NCBI GenBank assembly: GCA_963841065.1
Contig: CAWJBI010000040.1
Location: 17,513-81,512 of the forward strand
Direction of reading: 5' to 3'
Length of the DNA: 64,000 nucleotides
Origin: M0108 sp963841065
GTDB lineage: Bacteria; Pseudomonadota; Gammaproteobacteria; Chromatiales; Chromatiaceae
Under the pieces are notes generated by a model, which saw only the letters and a list, made by a program, of their open reading frames with translations, did not search any database and was not told the DNA's origin. The translations under genes and the position numbers were made by a program. Each line of letters opens with the position of its first letter. The stretch's first letter is position 1. Shown one piece after another: positions 18,680 through 28,335 of this stretch.

Positions 18680-19138
18680 ATGGATATCCGCAAAGTCAAG
18701 AAACTCATCGAGCTCCTGGAACAATCCGATATCACGGAAATCGAGATCCGGGAGGGCGAGGAATCGGTGCGCATCAGCCGCGCCAACCCCTCGGGCATGC
18801 CGCTTTACATGCCTGCGGCCCCCCTGCCCGCGTCGCCTCCGCTCGCCCTGGCCCCGCCTGACCTAACCCAGGACCCTTCCTCGCCGGGCGCGGACATCCC
18901 CGAGGGTAACCTGGTGCGTTCGCCCATGGTGGGCACCTTCTACCGCTCGCCCTCCCCCGGTAGCCGGTCCTTCGTCGAGGAAGGTAGCAGCGTCAAGGTC
19001 GGGGACACCCTCTGTATCATCGAGGCGATGAAGATCCTCAACCAAATCGAGTGCGAGAAGGCGGGCACGATCAGGCGCGTCCTGATCGAGAATGGCCAGC
19101 CCGTGGAGTACAACGAACCCCTGTTTGTGATCGACTAG
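18680..19138 (+). CDS. accB: Biotin carboxyl carrier protein of acetyl-CoA carboxylase
   Basis: Carries biotin between the biotin carboxylase and carboxyltransferase halves of acetyl-CoA carboxylase in fatty acid synthesis. The 152 residues start MDIRKVKKLIELLEQSDI, have a Pro/Ala-rich hinge (about 55-75), and end with a biotinyl domain. The modified lysine is in EAMKILNQIE. The frame is intact, and accC follows on the same strand. Confidence 0.97.
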   Translation: MDIRKVKKLIELLEQSDITEIEIREGEESVRISRANPSGMPLYMPAAPLPASPPLALAPPDLTQDPSSPGADIPEGNLVRSPMVGTFYRSPSPGSRSFVEEGSSVKVGDTLCIIEAMKILNQIECEKAGTIRRVLIENGQPVEYNEPLFVID

Positions 19139-19263
19139 AATCACTCGCGCCGGCAGAGAGAATTTCCGGCCTTATCGCCCAGGAGCGTCGGTTCCCCCTT
19201 CATGCCCCCGACGAACCGGGACCCAGCCGTCTCCCCCAGCGCCCAGACGCGGATCACATCGCC

Positions 19264-20604
<1,341 letters not shown>

Positions 20605-20614
20605 CGGCATCCCC

Positions 20615-21529
20615 ATGCCCTGGCTACAAATCACCCTCGCCACCGACCGGGAGCACGCCACCCTCCTCGAGGCGGCCCTGGAGAACATCGGCGCCCTAGC
20701 CGTGACCCTGGGCGACGCCGGCGACGAACCCCAACTGGAGCCACCTCCCGGCGCCACGCCCCTCTGGGGCCAGGTCCTGGTGACCGCCCTCTTTGAACCG
20801 GACGAGGCCAGCCGCCAGGACGTCGAGGCCCTGATCGCCTCCCTGGCCGGGCACCTGGCCGCCCCACCCCGCTACGAGCGCATCGAGGACCAGGCCTGGG
20901 AACACACCTGGCGGGACGACTTCGCCCCCACCCGCTTCGGCGAGCGCCTGTGGGTCTGCCCACGCGGCGAACGACCCGCTGGGGAGCAGCCCGACCAGGT
21001 CATCGTGGAACTGGACCCAGGTCTCGCCTTTGGCACCGGCCACCATCCCACCACGGCCCTCTGCTTGAAGTGGCTGGATGGCGCCGCTCTGACCGGGACC
21101 CGGCTGATCGACTATGGCTGTGGTTCGGGGATTCTCGCCATCGCCGCCCTCAAGCTGGGCGCGGCCCAGGCCCTGGCCGTGGATCATGACCCCCAGGCCC
21201 TGGAGGCAACCCTAGCGAATGCCAGCGAGAACGGCGTCGCCGATCGGCTGCGTTGCCTGGCGGCCGAGGATATGCCCTCAGGCTTGCGGGAGGAGATGGC
21301 CGACTACCTGGTGGCCAACATCCTCGCCGGTCCCCTGATCGAACTTGCGCCGCGACTCGCGGCCATGGTAAGGCCCGGCGGCACCCTGGCCCTGTCGGGC
21401 CTGCTGCTCGATCAGGTCGGGTCCGTCGCCGCCGCTTACGCCTCCTGGTTTGACCTGGAACCGCCCGAGATGCAGGAGGACTGGGTCCTGCTCGCCGGCC
21501 GCCGCCGGGAGCGGGACCTGGCGTCGTGA
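20615..21529 (+). CDS. prmA: Ribosomal protein L11 methyltransferase
   Basis: SAM-dependent trimethylation of ribosomal protein L11. About 304 residues: the N-terminal L11-binding domain starts MPWLQITLATDREHA, followed by WEHTWRDDFAPTRFGERLWVCP, then the Rossmann methyltransferase core with DPGLAFGTGHHPTT, LIDYGCGSGILAIAALKLGA and DYLVANILAGPLIELAP (the NPPY-like motif appears as NILA). Its stop overlaps the dusB start. The frame is intact. Confidence 0.96.
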   Translation: MPWLQITLATDREHATLLEAALENIGALAVTLGDAGDEPQLEPPPGATPLWGQVLVTALFEPDEASRQDVEALIASLAGHLAAPPRYERIEDQAWEHTWRDDFAPTRFGERLWVCPRGERPAGEQPDQVIVELDPGLAFGTGHHPTTALCLKWLDGAALTGTRLIDYGCGSGILAIAALKLGAAQALAVDHDPQALEATLANASENGVADRLRCLAAEDMPSGLREEMADYLVANILAGPLIELAPRLAAMVRPGGTLALSGLLLDQVGSVAAAYASWFDLEPPEMQEDWVLLAGRRRERDLAS

Positions 21530-22575
21530 TGGACCCCACCGACCTACCGGCGGGGGGCCATACCACCGTCCCGTCCCAGCTCCGGCCCCTGCGCATCGGC
21601 CCCATCACCCTGGCAAATAACCTCATCCTCGCCCCCATGGCCGGGGTGACGGACCGCCCCTTCCGTGAACTCTGCCGCAGCCTGGGGGCGGGACTGGCCG
21701 TCTCCGAGATGGTCTCCGCCGACACCAGCCTCTGGGGCCATCGCAAGAGCCTCCGGCGCCTGGATCACCGGGGCGAGACCGGCCCCGTCGCGGCCCAGAT
21801 CCTCGGCAACGACCCGGCGCTCATGGCCGAGGCCGCCCGCATCAATCTCGATCTCGGCGCCGATATCATCGACATCAACATGGGCTGCCCGGCCAGGAAG
21901 GTCTGCCGCCAGGCCGCCGGTTCCGCCCTGCTCCGAGACGAGTGCCTGGTGGGTCGCATCCTGGCGGCCGTGGTCGCCGCCGTGCCCGCCCCCGTCACCC
22001 TCAAGATCCGCACGGGCTGGTCACCGGAGGAGCGCAATGCCCCGGCCATCGCCCGTATCGCCTGGGAGAGCGGCATCGCCGCCCTGGCCGTACATGGCCG
22101 CACCCGCGCCTGCGGCTTCGCGGGTCAGGCGGAGTTCGAGACCCTCCGCGCCATCCGACGGGTGGTACCCATTCCCCTTATTGCGAATGGGGATATCGAC
22201 TCGCCCGAGCGGGCCCGTTTCGTGCTGGATTTCACGGGCGCCGATGCTATCATGATCGGACGGGCGGCTCAGGGCCGCCCCTGGATTTTCCGGGAGATTG
22301 CCCACCACCTGGCAACCGGCTCCCACTTACCCAGCCCCTCGTGGGACTGGACCCGGGCCACCTTGATCGCGCATCTGCACGCCCTCCATAGCTTTTATGG
22401 CGACAGGGCCGGTACCTGTATTGCCCGCAAACACGTGGGTTGGTACACCCGATCCCGGCGCGATGCCAGTGGCTTCCGGGCTGAATTTAATCGGGTTAAT
22501 ACCTTGCAAGAACAACAAATCCTGATCGAGGCCTACTTCGATGAGGACAAGCGAAGGGGGTATCATGCGGCATGA
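21529..22575 (+). CDS. dusB: tRNA-dihydrouridine synthase B
   Basis: FMN enzyme reducing uridine to dihydrouridine in tRNA. About 348 residues: LAPMAGVTDRPFRELCR with the FMN site, DINMGCPARKVCRQAAGSAL with the catalytic Cys, then HGRTRACGF, IPLIANGDIDSPE and MIGRAAQGRPWIFREI. ATG 21529 or GTG 21526 can start it, overlapping the prmA stop. Its last codon overlaps the fis start (ATGA), the conserved dusB-fis arrangement. The frame is intact. Confidence 0.97.
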   Translation: MDPTDLPAGGHTTVPSQLRPLRIGPITLANNLILAPMAGVTDRPFRELCRSLGAGLAVSEMVSADTSLWGHRKSLRRLDHRGETGPVAAQILGNDPALMAEAARINLDLGADIIDINMGCPARKVCRQAAGSALLRDECLVGRILAAVVAAVPAPVTLKIRTGWSPEERNAPAIARIAWESGIAALAVHGRTRACGFAGQAEFETLRAIRRVVPIPLIANGDIDSPERARFVLDFTGADAIMIGRAAQGRPWIFREIAHHLATGSHLPSPSWDWTRATLIAHLHALHSFYGDRAGTCIARKHVGWYTRSRRDASGFRAEFNRVNTLQEQQILIEAYFDEDKRRGYHAA

Positions 22576-22877
22576 ACAGCCTGTTGGCACAACACTCCTG
22601 TGTGACCCTGGACACCTTTCCCGTCCAGCGGATCGATCGTTCCGAGCCCCTGTGCGACTGTGTGCGCAGCGCCGTGCGCTTTTACCTGCACCACATCGGC
22701 GACCAGCCGCCCGGTGACCTGCAAAACCTGGTACTGCGCGAGATCGAGCGCCCCATGATCGAGGAGGTGCTGGACTTCACCCAAGGCAACCAGAGTCGCG
22801 CCTGTGCCGTGCTGGGCATGAGCCGCACCACCCTGCGCAAGAAGCTCGCCCATTTCCAGAACGGAGCCGGCGCCTAG
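22572..22877 (+). CDS. fis: DNA-binding nucleoid protein Fis
   Basis: Nucleoid-associated DNA-bending regulator of rRNA and many other promoters. The 101 residues end with the Fis helix-turn-helix (about residues 73-98: QGNQSRACAVLGMSRTTLRKKL). The N-terminal half, with its variable beta-hairpin, is less conserved and resembles the shorter Fis of purple bacteria. It is translationally coupled to dusB. The frame is intact. Confidence 0.95.
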   Translation: MNSLLAQHSCVTLDTFPVQRIDRSEPLCDCVRSAVRFYLHHIGDQPPGDLQNLVLREIERPMIEEVLDFTQGNQSRACAVLGMSRTTLRKKLAHFQNGAGA

Positions 22878-23053
22878 AGACCCGACGGGACCCATCGGCC
22901 CCGACCGTCCGGCGATTTATGGATGGCCATCGCCCCTGATCCCGAGGCTTCTCACGTCTTCCGAAAAGACCCTTAACCGATTGCTCACTTAACCCCATGC
23001 GCCCCTACTAGCGGGCGCCTAACGTCTTTTGACTCCTACTGGAGCGGACCCAG

Positions 23054-24619
23054 ATGCAACCCATTCGCCGCGCCCTTATCAGCGTTTCCGACAAGACTGG
23101 CCTGATCGATTTCGCTCGCGCCCTGGCGGCCCGCGGGATCGAGATCCTGTCCACCGGCGGCACCGCCAGCCTGCTGACGGAACAAGGACATCCCGGTCAC
23201 CGAGGTCTCCGACTACACCGGCTTCCCGGAGATGATGGCGGGGCGGGTCAAGACCCTCCACCCCCTCGTCCATGGCGGCATCCTGGGTCGCCGCGGCCTT
23301 GACGACCCGGTGATGCGGGAGAACGGCATCCAGCCCATCGACCTGGTGGTCGTCAACCTCTACCCCTTCGAGCAGACCGTGGCCAAACCCGGCTGCGACC
23401 TGGAAACCGCCATCGAGAACATCGACATCGGCGGCCCGACGCTGCTGCGCGCCGCCGCCAAGAACCACGCCGCGGTGACCGTGGTGGTCGATGCCGCGGA
23501 CTACGGCCGGGTCCTGACGGAACTGGCCGAGCAGGGCGGCGCCGTCACCGACGCCACCCGCTTCGACCTGGCGGTCAAGGTCTTCGAGCACACGGCCCGC
23601 TACGACGGCGCCATCGCCAACTATCTGGGCCGACGGCTGGAGGGTGGCGAGCCCCTGCCCTACCCGCGCACACTGCAGCCTCCAGTTCCAGCGCAAGCAG
23701 GCCATGCGTTACGGCGAAAACCCCCATCAGGGCGCCGCCTTCTTCACGGAGGCCGGCTTCAGTGCCACCAGCGTCGCCACCGCGACCCAGATCCAGGGCA
23801 AGGAACTCTCCTACAACAACATCGCCGACACGGACGCGGCCCTGGAGTGTGTCAAGCAATTCAACGAGGGCCCGGCCTGCGTCATCGTCAAGCACGCCAA
23901 CCCCTGCGGCGTCGCCCTGGGCGCCAATCTGTTGGCGGCCTACGAACGCGCCTTCGCCACGGACCCGGAATCCGCCTTCGGCGGCATCATCGCCGTCAAC
24001 GGCGAACTGGACGCGGCCACCGCCAGTGGCCATCGCCGAGCGCCAGTTCGTCGAGGTCATCATAGCCCCGAGCGTCTCGGCCGAGGCCCGTGCCGTCCTG
24101 GCCGCCAAGAAGAACGTGCGCCTGCTGGCCTGTGGGCCCTGGACGGGCGAGGCCAGCCCGCGCCTGGACTTCAAGCGGGTCCACGGCGGCCTCCTGGTCC
24201 AGGAGGCGGACCTGGATCTCTACGCGGGCCTGAACACCGTCACCCGGCGCGCCCCCAGCGAGCAGGAGATGACGGACCTCCTCTTTACCTGGCGCGTGGC
24301 CAAGTTCGTCAAGTCCAATGCCATCGTCTATGGCCGCGATGGCATGACCATCGGCGTCGGCGCCGGCCAGATGAGCCGCGTCAACTCGGCCCGCATCGCC
24401 GTCATCAAGGCGGAACAGGCGGGGCTGGCGGTCCGGGGCGCGGTCATGGCCTCCGACGCCTTCTTTCCCTTCCGTGACGGCATCGACCAGGCGGCGGCGG
24501 CGGGTATCACCGCCGTTATCCAGCCCGGCGGCTCCCTGCGGGACGAGGAGACCATCGCCGCCGCCAACGAGCACGGCATGGCCATGGTCTTCACGGGCAT
24601 GCGGCACTTCCGGCATTGA
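23054..24619 (+). CDS. purH: Bifunctional AICAR transformylase/IMP cyclohydrolase (three frameshifts)
   Basis: Last two steps of de novo IMP synthesis. The N-terminal MGS-like cyclohydrolase domain starts MQPIRRALISVSDKTG and includes GFPEMMAGRVKTLHP and NLYPFEQTVAKPG. The AICAR formyltransferase domain includes RYGENPHQGAAFF, the KHANPCG catalytic motif, SNAIVYGRDGMTIGVGAGQMSR and ending GMRHFRH. The total span encodes about 521 residues, the normal length. The reading frame shifts near 23187, 23683 and 24028; each needs one base. GGAG lies about 9 nt before ATG 23054. As the gene is highly conserved throughout, errors are likelier than a pseudogene. Confidence 0.95.
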
Positions 24620-25392
24620 GCATTCACCCCACCGCCATCCTGGAGGATGGGGCCGAGGTTCATGAAACCGCCCACATTGGCCCCTACTCCATCATCGAGT
24701 CCGGGGCCGTCGTCGGCCCGGACTGCGTCATAGAGAGTCATGCGCGGATTTATGGCGGTACCCGCCTGGGCCAGGGCAACCGCGTCTGCCATGGCGCCTC
24801 CCTGGGCTCGGCCGCCCAGGATTTGGGCTACCAACCCGAAAAAGCCAAGCCTTTGACCATCGGGGACTTCAACCATTTTCGCGAGTGCGTGAACGTCAGC
24901 CAGGGCATCAAGACCGATCATGGCACCCGCATCGGCAGCCACAACTATTTTATGGCCTTTTGCCATCTGGGCCATGACTGCCTGGTCGGCGACCACAACA
25001 TCCTCGTCAACGCGGCAAGCATCGCCGGACATGTGGAACTGGATCACCATGTCTTCCTCTCGGGGAATGTGGCGGTCCATCAATTCTGCCGCATCGGCGC
25101 CTACGCCATGGTCGCCGGGGTCAGCGGCGTGGCCCAGGACGTGCCGCCCTTCATCACCGCCGACGGCCACCGCGCCCGCATCGTCGGGCTCAACGCGGTG
25201 GGGCTGAGGCGCAACGGCTTCACCCAGGCCCAGCGCAGCCTCATCAAGGCGGTTTATCGCCTCCTCTTCCGCTCGGGGCTGCCCTTGAAGGAGGCCCTGG
25301 CGCGGGCGGAGGGCGATTATCCGGCCCCCGAGACCGATCAGATCCTGGCCTTCATCCGCGCCAGCCAGAGAGGCGTCGTCACCTTCGCCTGA
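24616..25392 (+). CDS. lpxA: UDP-N-acetylglucosamine acyltransferase LpxA
   Basis: First enzyme of lipid A synthesis, moving an R-3-hydroxyacyl chain from ACP to UDP-GlcNAc. About 258 residues with hexapeptide repeats of the left-handed beta-helix (IHPTAILEDGAEVHETAHIG onward), the catalytic-His region CHLGHDCLVGDHN, and the C-terminal helical domain (FTQAQRSLIKAVYRLLFRSG). The TTG start overlaps the purH stop, so it is probably translationally coupled. Its place between purH and purD differs from the usual lpxD-fabZ-lpxA-lpxB order and suggests either a relocated gene or a second copy. The frame is intact. Confidence 0.92.
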   Translation: MSIHPTAILEDGAEVHETAHIGPYSIIESGAVVGPDCVIESHARIYGGTRLGQGNRVCHGASLGSAAQDLGYQPEKAKPLTIGDFNHFRECVNVSQGIKTDHGTRIGSHNYFMAFCHLGHDCLVGDHNILVNAASIAGHVELDHHVFLSGNVAVHQFCRIGAYAMVAGVSGVAQDVPPFITADGHRARIVGLNAVGLRRNGFTQAQRSLIKAVYRLLFRSGLPLKEALARAEGDYPAPETDQILAFIRASQRGVVTFA

Positions 25393-25448
25393 GCGCCATC
25401 GCCCTCGCCGCCAGGCCGCTGGCGGTCATCCGCACGGGAGTCCCTGTC

Positions 25449-26738
25449 ATGAATATCCTGATCATCGGCGGCGGTGGCCGCGAACATGCCCTGGCCTGGA
25501 AGGCCGCCCAGTCGCCCCGGGTCGAGACGGTCTTCGTCGCCCCCGGCAATGGCGGAACCGCCCAGGAACCGGGCGTCCAGAATCTCGACATCGCCGCCGA
25601 GGACCTGGATGCCTTGGTCGCCTTCGCCAGCGCCCAGGCCATCGGCCTCACCATCGTCGGTCCCGAGGCCCCCCTGGTAGCGGGCCTGGTAGACCGCTTC
25701 CAGGCGGCGGGACTGCCCTGCTTCGGACCCACCCAGGGGGCGGCCCAACTGGAGGGCTCCAAGTCCTTCACCAAGGACTTTCTCCAGCGTCAGGGTATCC
25801 CCACGGCGGCCTACGGCAGTTTCAGCGAGCTCGAACCCGCCCTGGCCTATCTGCGCCAGGTCGGCGCCCCCATCGTCGTCAAGGCCGATGGGCTTGCCGC
25901 GGGCAAGGGCGTCATCCTGGCCCAGGACCTCGCCACCGCCGAGGCGGCCGTCCGCGATATGCTGGCCGGTGGCCGCTTTGGCAGGGCCGGCAACCGGGTC
26001 GTCATCGAGGAATTCCTGCAGGGGGAGGAGGTCAGCTTCATCGCCATGGTCAGTCAGGGGCAGATCCTGCCCATGGCCAGTTCCCAGGACCACAAGGCCC
26101 GGGACGACGGCGACCAGGGCCCCAATACCGGCGGCATGGGGGCCTATTCCCCGGCCCCGGTGGTCACCCCCGCCTTGCACGAGCGCATCATGGCCGAGGT
26201 GATGCACCCGACGGTGGCTGGCATGGCGGCGGAGGGGCTACCCTATAGCGGCTTCCTTTACGCCGGTCTCATGATCGCCGCCGACGGCACCCCCAAGGTG
26301 CTGGAGTACAACTGCCGCCTGGGCGACCCGGAGACCCAGCCGATCCTGATGCGGCTGAGGTCCGACCTGGTCGAACTCTGTCTCGCCGCCCATGAGGGGC
26401 GCCTGGGGGAGATGCCGGTGGATTGGGATCCACGCGCCGCCTTGGGCGTGGTCATGGCGGCTGGCGGCTATCCGGATGCCTACGAAAAAGGCCAGGTGAT
26501 CAGCGGCCTGGAAGCGGCGGCTCAGGTGCCGGACACCAAGGTCTTCCACGCCGGTACCGCCCGGGTGGCTGGCCAGACGGTTACCCAGGGTGGACGCGTC
26601 CTGTGCGTCACCGCCCTGGGCAAGACCGTCGGCGCGGCCCAGACCCGTGCCTATCAGGCGGTTGACCTGATCCATTGGCAAAACGGCTTTTGCCGGCGTG
26701 ATATCGGCCATCGAGCCATCGCCCGCGAACGGGGGTAA
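25449..26738 (+). CDS. purD: Phosphoribosylamine-glycine ligase
   Basis: Second step of purine synthesis: ATP-dependent joining of glycine to phosphoribosylamine. The 429 residues match the family: MNILIIGGGGREHALAWKA, GPEAPLVAGLVD, FGPTQGAAQLEGSK, KADGLAAGKGV, the ATP-grasp block SSQDHKARDDGDQGPNTGGM, and EYNCRLGDPETQ. The frame is intact. With purH it makes the common purH-purD pair, here split by lpxA. Confidence 0.97.
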   Translation: MNILIIGGGGREHALAWKAAQSPRVETVFVAPGNGGTAQEPGVQNLDIAAEDLDALVAFASAQAIGLTIVGPEAPLVAGLVDRFQAAGLPCFGPTQGAAQLEGSKSFTKDFLQRQGIPTAAYGSFSELEPALAYLRQVGAPIVVKADGLAAGKGVILAQDLATAEAAVRDMLAGGRFGRAGNRVVIEEFLQGEEVSFIAMVSQGQILPMASSQDHKARDDGDQGPNTGGMGAYSPAPVVTPALHERIMAEVMHPTVAGMAAEGLPYSGFLYAGLMIAADGTPKVLEYNCRLGDPETQPILMRLRSDLVELCLAAHEGRLGEMPVDWDPRAALGVVMAAGGYPDAYEKGQVISGLEAAAQVPDTKVFHAGTARVAGQTVTQGGRVLCVTALGKTVGAAQTRAYQAVDLIHWQNGFCRRDIGHRAIARERG

Positions 26739-26868
26739 GGATGTTGTACCGGCAGGCCGGCAAGCCAGGACCCGCAGGACCCGTCCCCCCGGCATTCTTC
26801 CCCATGGGGACCCGCCGGCAGGGTCCATCGCTTGCCATAGAATTTTAATTCTTTCAGAGGGTTGGGGG

Positions 26869-27240
26869 ATGAGGGCGCCGGGTTGGCGACTGATTTTTCG
26901 CCTGGGTCTATGGGCCTGCCTGGCCATCATCTCCTTCCTGGCCTTCGCACCCTTGGCATCGGACCCCGGAACGGGCCACGACAAGGCCAACCATATCCTG
27001 GCCTTCCTGGTCCTGGCCGGGCTCGCGGACCTTGCCTATCCGGGTCCGGCCCCCGGTCGCGGTGGGGGTAAGTGGTTAATCCTCTTGGCGTATGGCCTCT
27101 TCATCGAGACCGTCCAATATTTTTTGCCCTATCGCGAATTTTCCGGGTGGGACCTGGTGGCGGATGGCATCGGCATCTGGCTTTATGTGGCGGGCGTCCG
27201 GCTGGCCATGTCCGTGAGAGCCGGCAGGACCCGTGCCTGA
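26869..27240 (+). CDS. VanZ-like small membrane protein
   Basis: About 123 residues with three or four predicted membrane helices. The pattern HDKANHILAFLVLAGL (about residues 41-56) and ETVQYFLPYREFSGWDLVADGIG (about 80-102) is the VanZ-family signature; family members occur widely and their function is mostly unknown. ATG 26869 with AGAGGGTTGGGG just upstream is chosen; a longer in-frame extension to 26698 overlaps purD. Its 3' end overlaps the convergent amgK gene by 58 nt. Confidence 0.8.
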   Translation: MRAPGWRLIFRLGLWACLAIISFLAFAPLASDPGTGHDKANHILAFLVLAGLADLAYPGPAPGRGGGKWLILLAYGLFIETVQYFLPYREFSGWDLVADGIGIWLYVAGVRLAMSVRAGRTRA

Positions 27241-28199
27241 ATCAGGTTCGCCAGGCCCCGCAGGGGTGAATAGGCCGGGGCCACCTCCAGGATATAGCCC
27301 AGGGTGCGGGGTATGTCCGCCAGATAGCCGGGCTTGCCATCGCGCCGATGCAGCCGGGCGAAGATGCCGCTGGCCTTGAGGTGGCGCTGGATGCCCATCA
27401 GGTCGAACCAGCGCAGAAAGTCGGCCTCCTGTTCCTGGCGCAGGATGCCGGACTGGACCGCCAGGGCGAAATAACCCCAGGCCCATTCCTCGACCCGCGC
27501 CCGGGGCCAGGCGATATAACAATCCCGCAGCAGGGAGACGAGATCATAGGTAACGGGGCCTGCGACCGCATCCTGAAAGTCCAGGATGCCCGGCGAGGGC
27601 GAGGCCGTGATCATGAGGTTGCGGGAATGAAAATCGCGATGGACGCAGACCCGGGGTTGCTCCTGGGCGCTGGCGGCGAGGAAGGCCAGGGCCGCCTCGA
27701 GATCAGCCTCTTCCTGGGCGGTGAGGACCAGTCCCAGATGCCGTTCCACCAGCCAGTCCTGGAAGAGAGCCATCTCGCGGCGCAGGAAGGCGCCATCATA
27801 CGAGGGCAGCCCCACCGTGGTAGCACAGGCCTGAATGATGATCAGGGCGCCCAGGGCATCGCCATAAAGCCGATCGGCGCTAGCGCCATCCAGGTGATCC
27901 AGATAGAGGCGACTCCCAAAGTCCTCCAGCAGCAGGAAGCCCTGTTGGGGGTTCTCCCGATAAATCTCCGGCGTCCGGAGACCCAGGTCGCGCCAGGCGC
28001 GGGCCAGGCGCACAAAGCGATCCGTGTCTTCCTGACCCGGCGGGGCATCCATGGCGATATAGCTGGTCCCCTCATGGCCCAGACGCCAGTAACGCCGAAA
28101 GCTGGCGTCGCCGGAGGCCGGCGCCAAGACGACTTCATCGCGGTCCAGGACAGACCTCAACCAATTCTCCAACAAGGCGCGCCGTTCCGGCATGGCCAT
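27183..28199 (-). CDS. amgK: Anomeric N-acetylmuramate/N-acetylglucosamine kinase-like phosphotransferase
   Basis: Aminoglycoside-phosphotransferase-fold kinase. In Pseudomonas, AmgK phosphorylates MurNAc or GlcNAc at C1 during peptidoglycan recycling, and its gene lies beside lptD, as here. The 338 residues include FRRYWRL near the N-terminus, the catalytic HRDFHSRNLM (about 203-212), and the metal-binding DFQDAVAGPVTYDLVSLLRD. ATG 28199 begins the conserved part; 28193 or 28253 are other options. The partner murU is not seen downstream because the VanZ-like gene converges. The frame is intact. Confidence 0.85.
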   Translation of the reverse strand: MAMPERRALLENWLRSVLDRDEVVLAPASGDASFRRYWRLGHEGTSYIAMDAPPGQEDTDRFVRLARAWRDLGLRTPEIYRENPQQGFLLLEDFGSRLYLDHLDGASADRLYGDALGALIIIQACATTVGLPSYDGAFLRREMALFQDWLVERHLGLVLTAQEEADLEAALAFLAASAQEQPRVCVHRDFHSRNLMITASPSPGILDFQDAVAGPVTYDLVSLLRDCYIAWPRARVEEWAWGYFALAVQSGILRQEQEADFLRWFDLMGIQRHLKASGIFARLHRRDGKPGYLADIPRTLGYILEVAPAYSPLRGLANLIQARVLPALTDMASRTPAT

Positions 28200-28335
28200 C
28201 TCCAGGCAAGGTGTTAGGCAGGTATTTTGCGGCAAGCCCGCCGCCGCGGCCAAACAAGAATTCCCGCCCTGGTGATGAAGCCGTTAGAATGAGCCCTCGA
28301 ATCCCATCCTCGCGGATGCCCGCTGCCAACGGCCA
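28200..28335. promoter_or_regulatory. Divergent promoter region between amgK and lptD
   Basis: 136 bases between divergently transcribed genes must contain both promoters. No clear -35/-10 pair or operator could be picked out. Confidence 0.3.
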
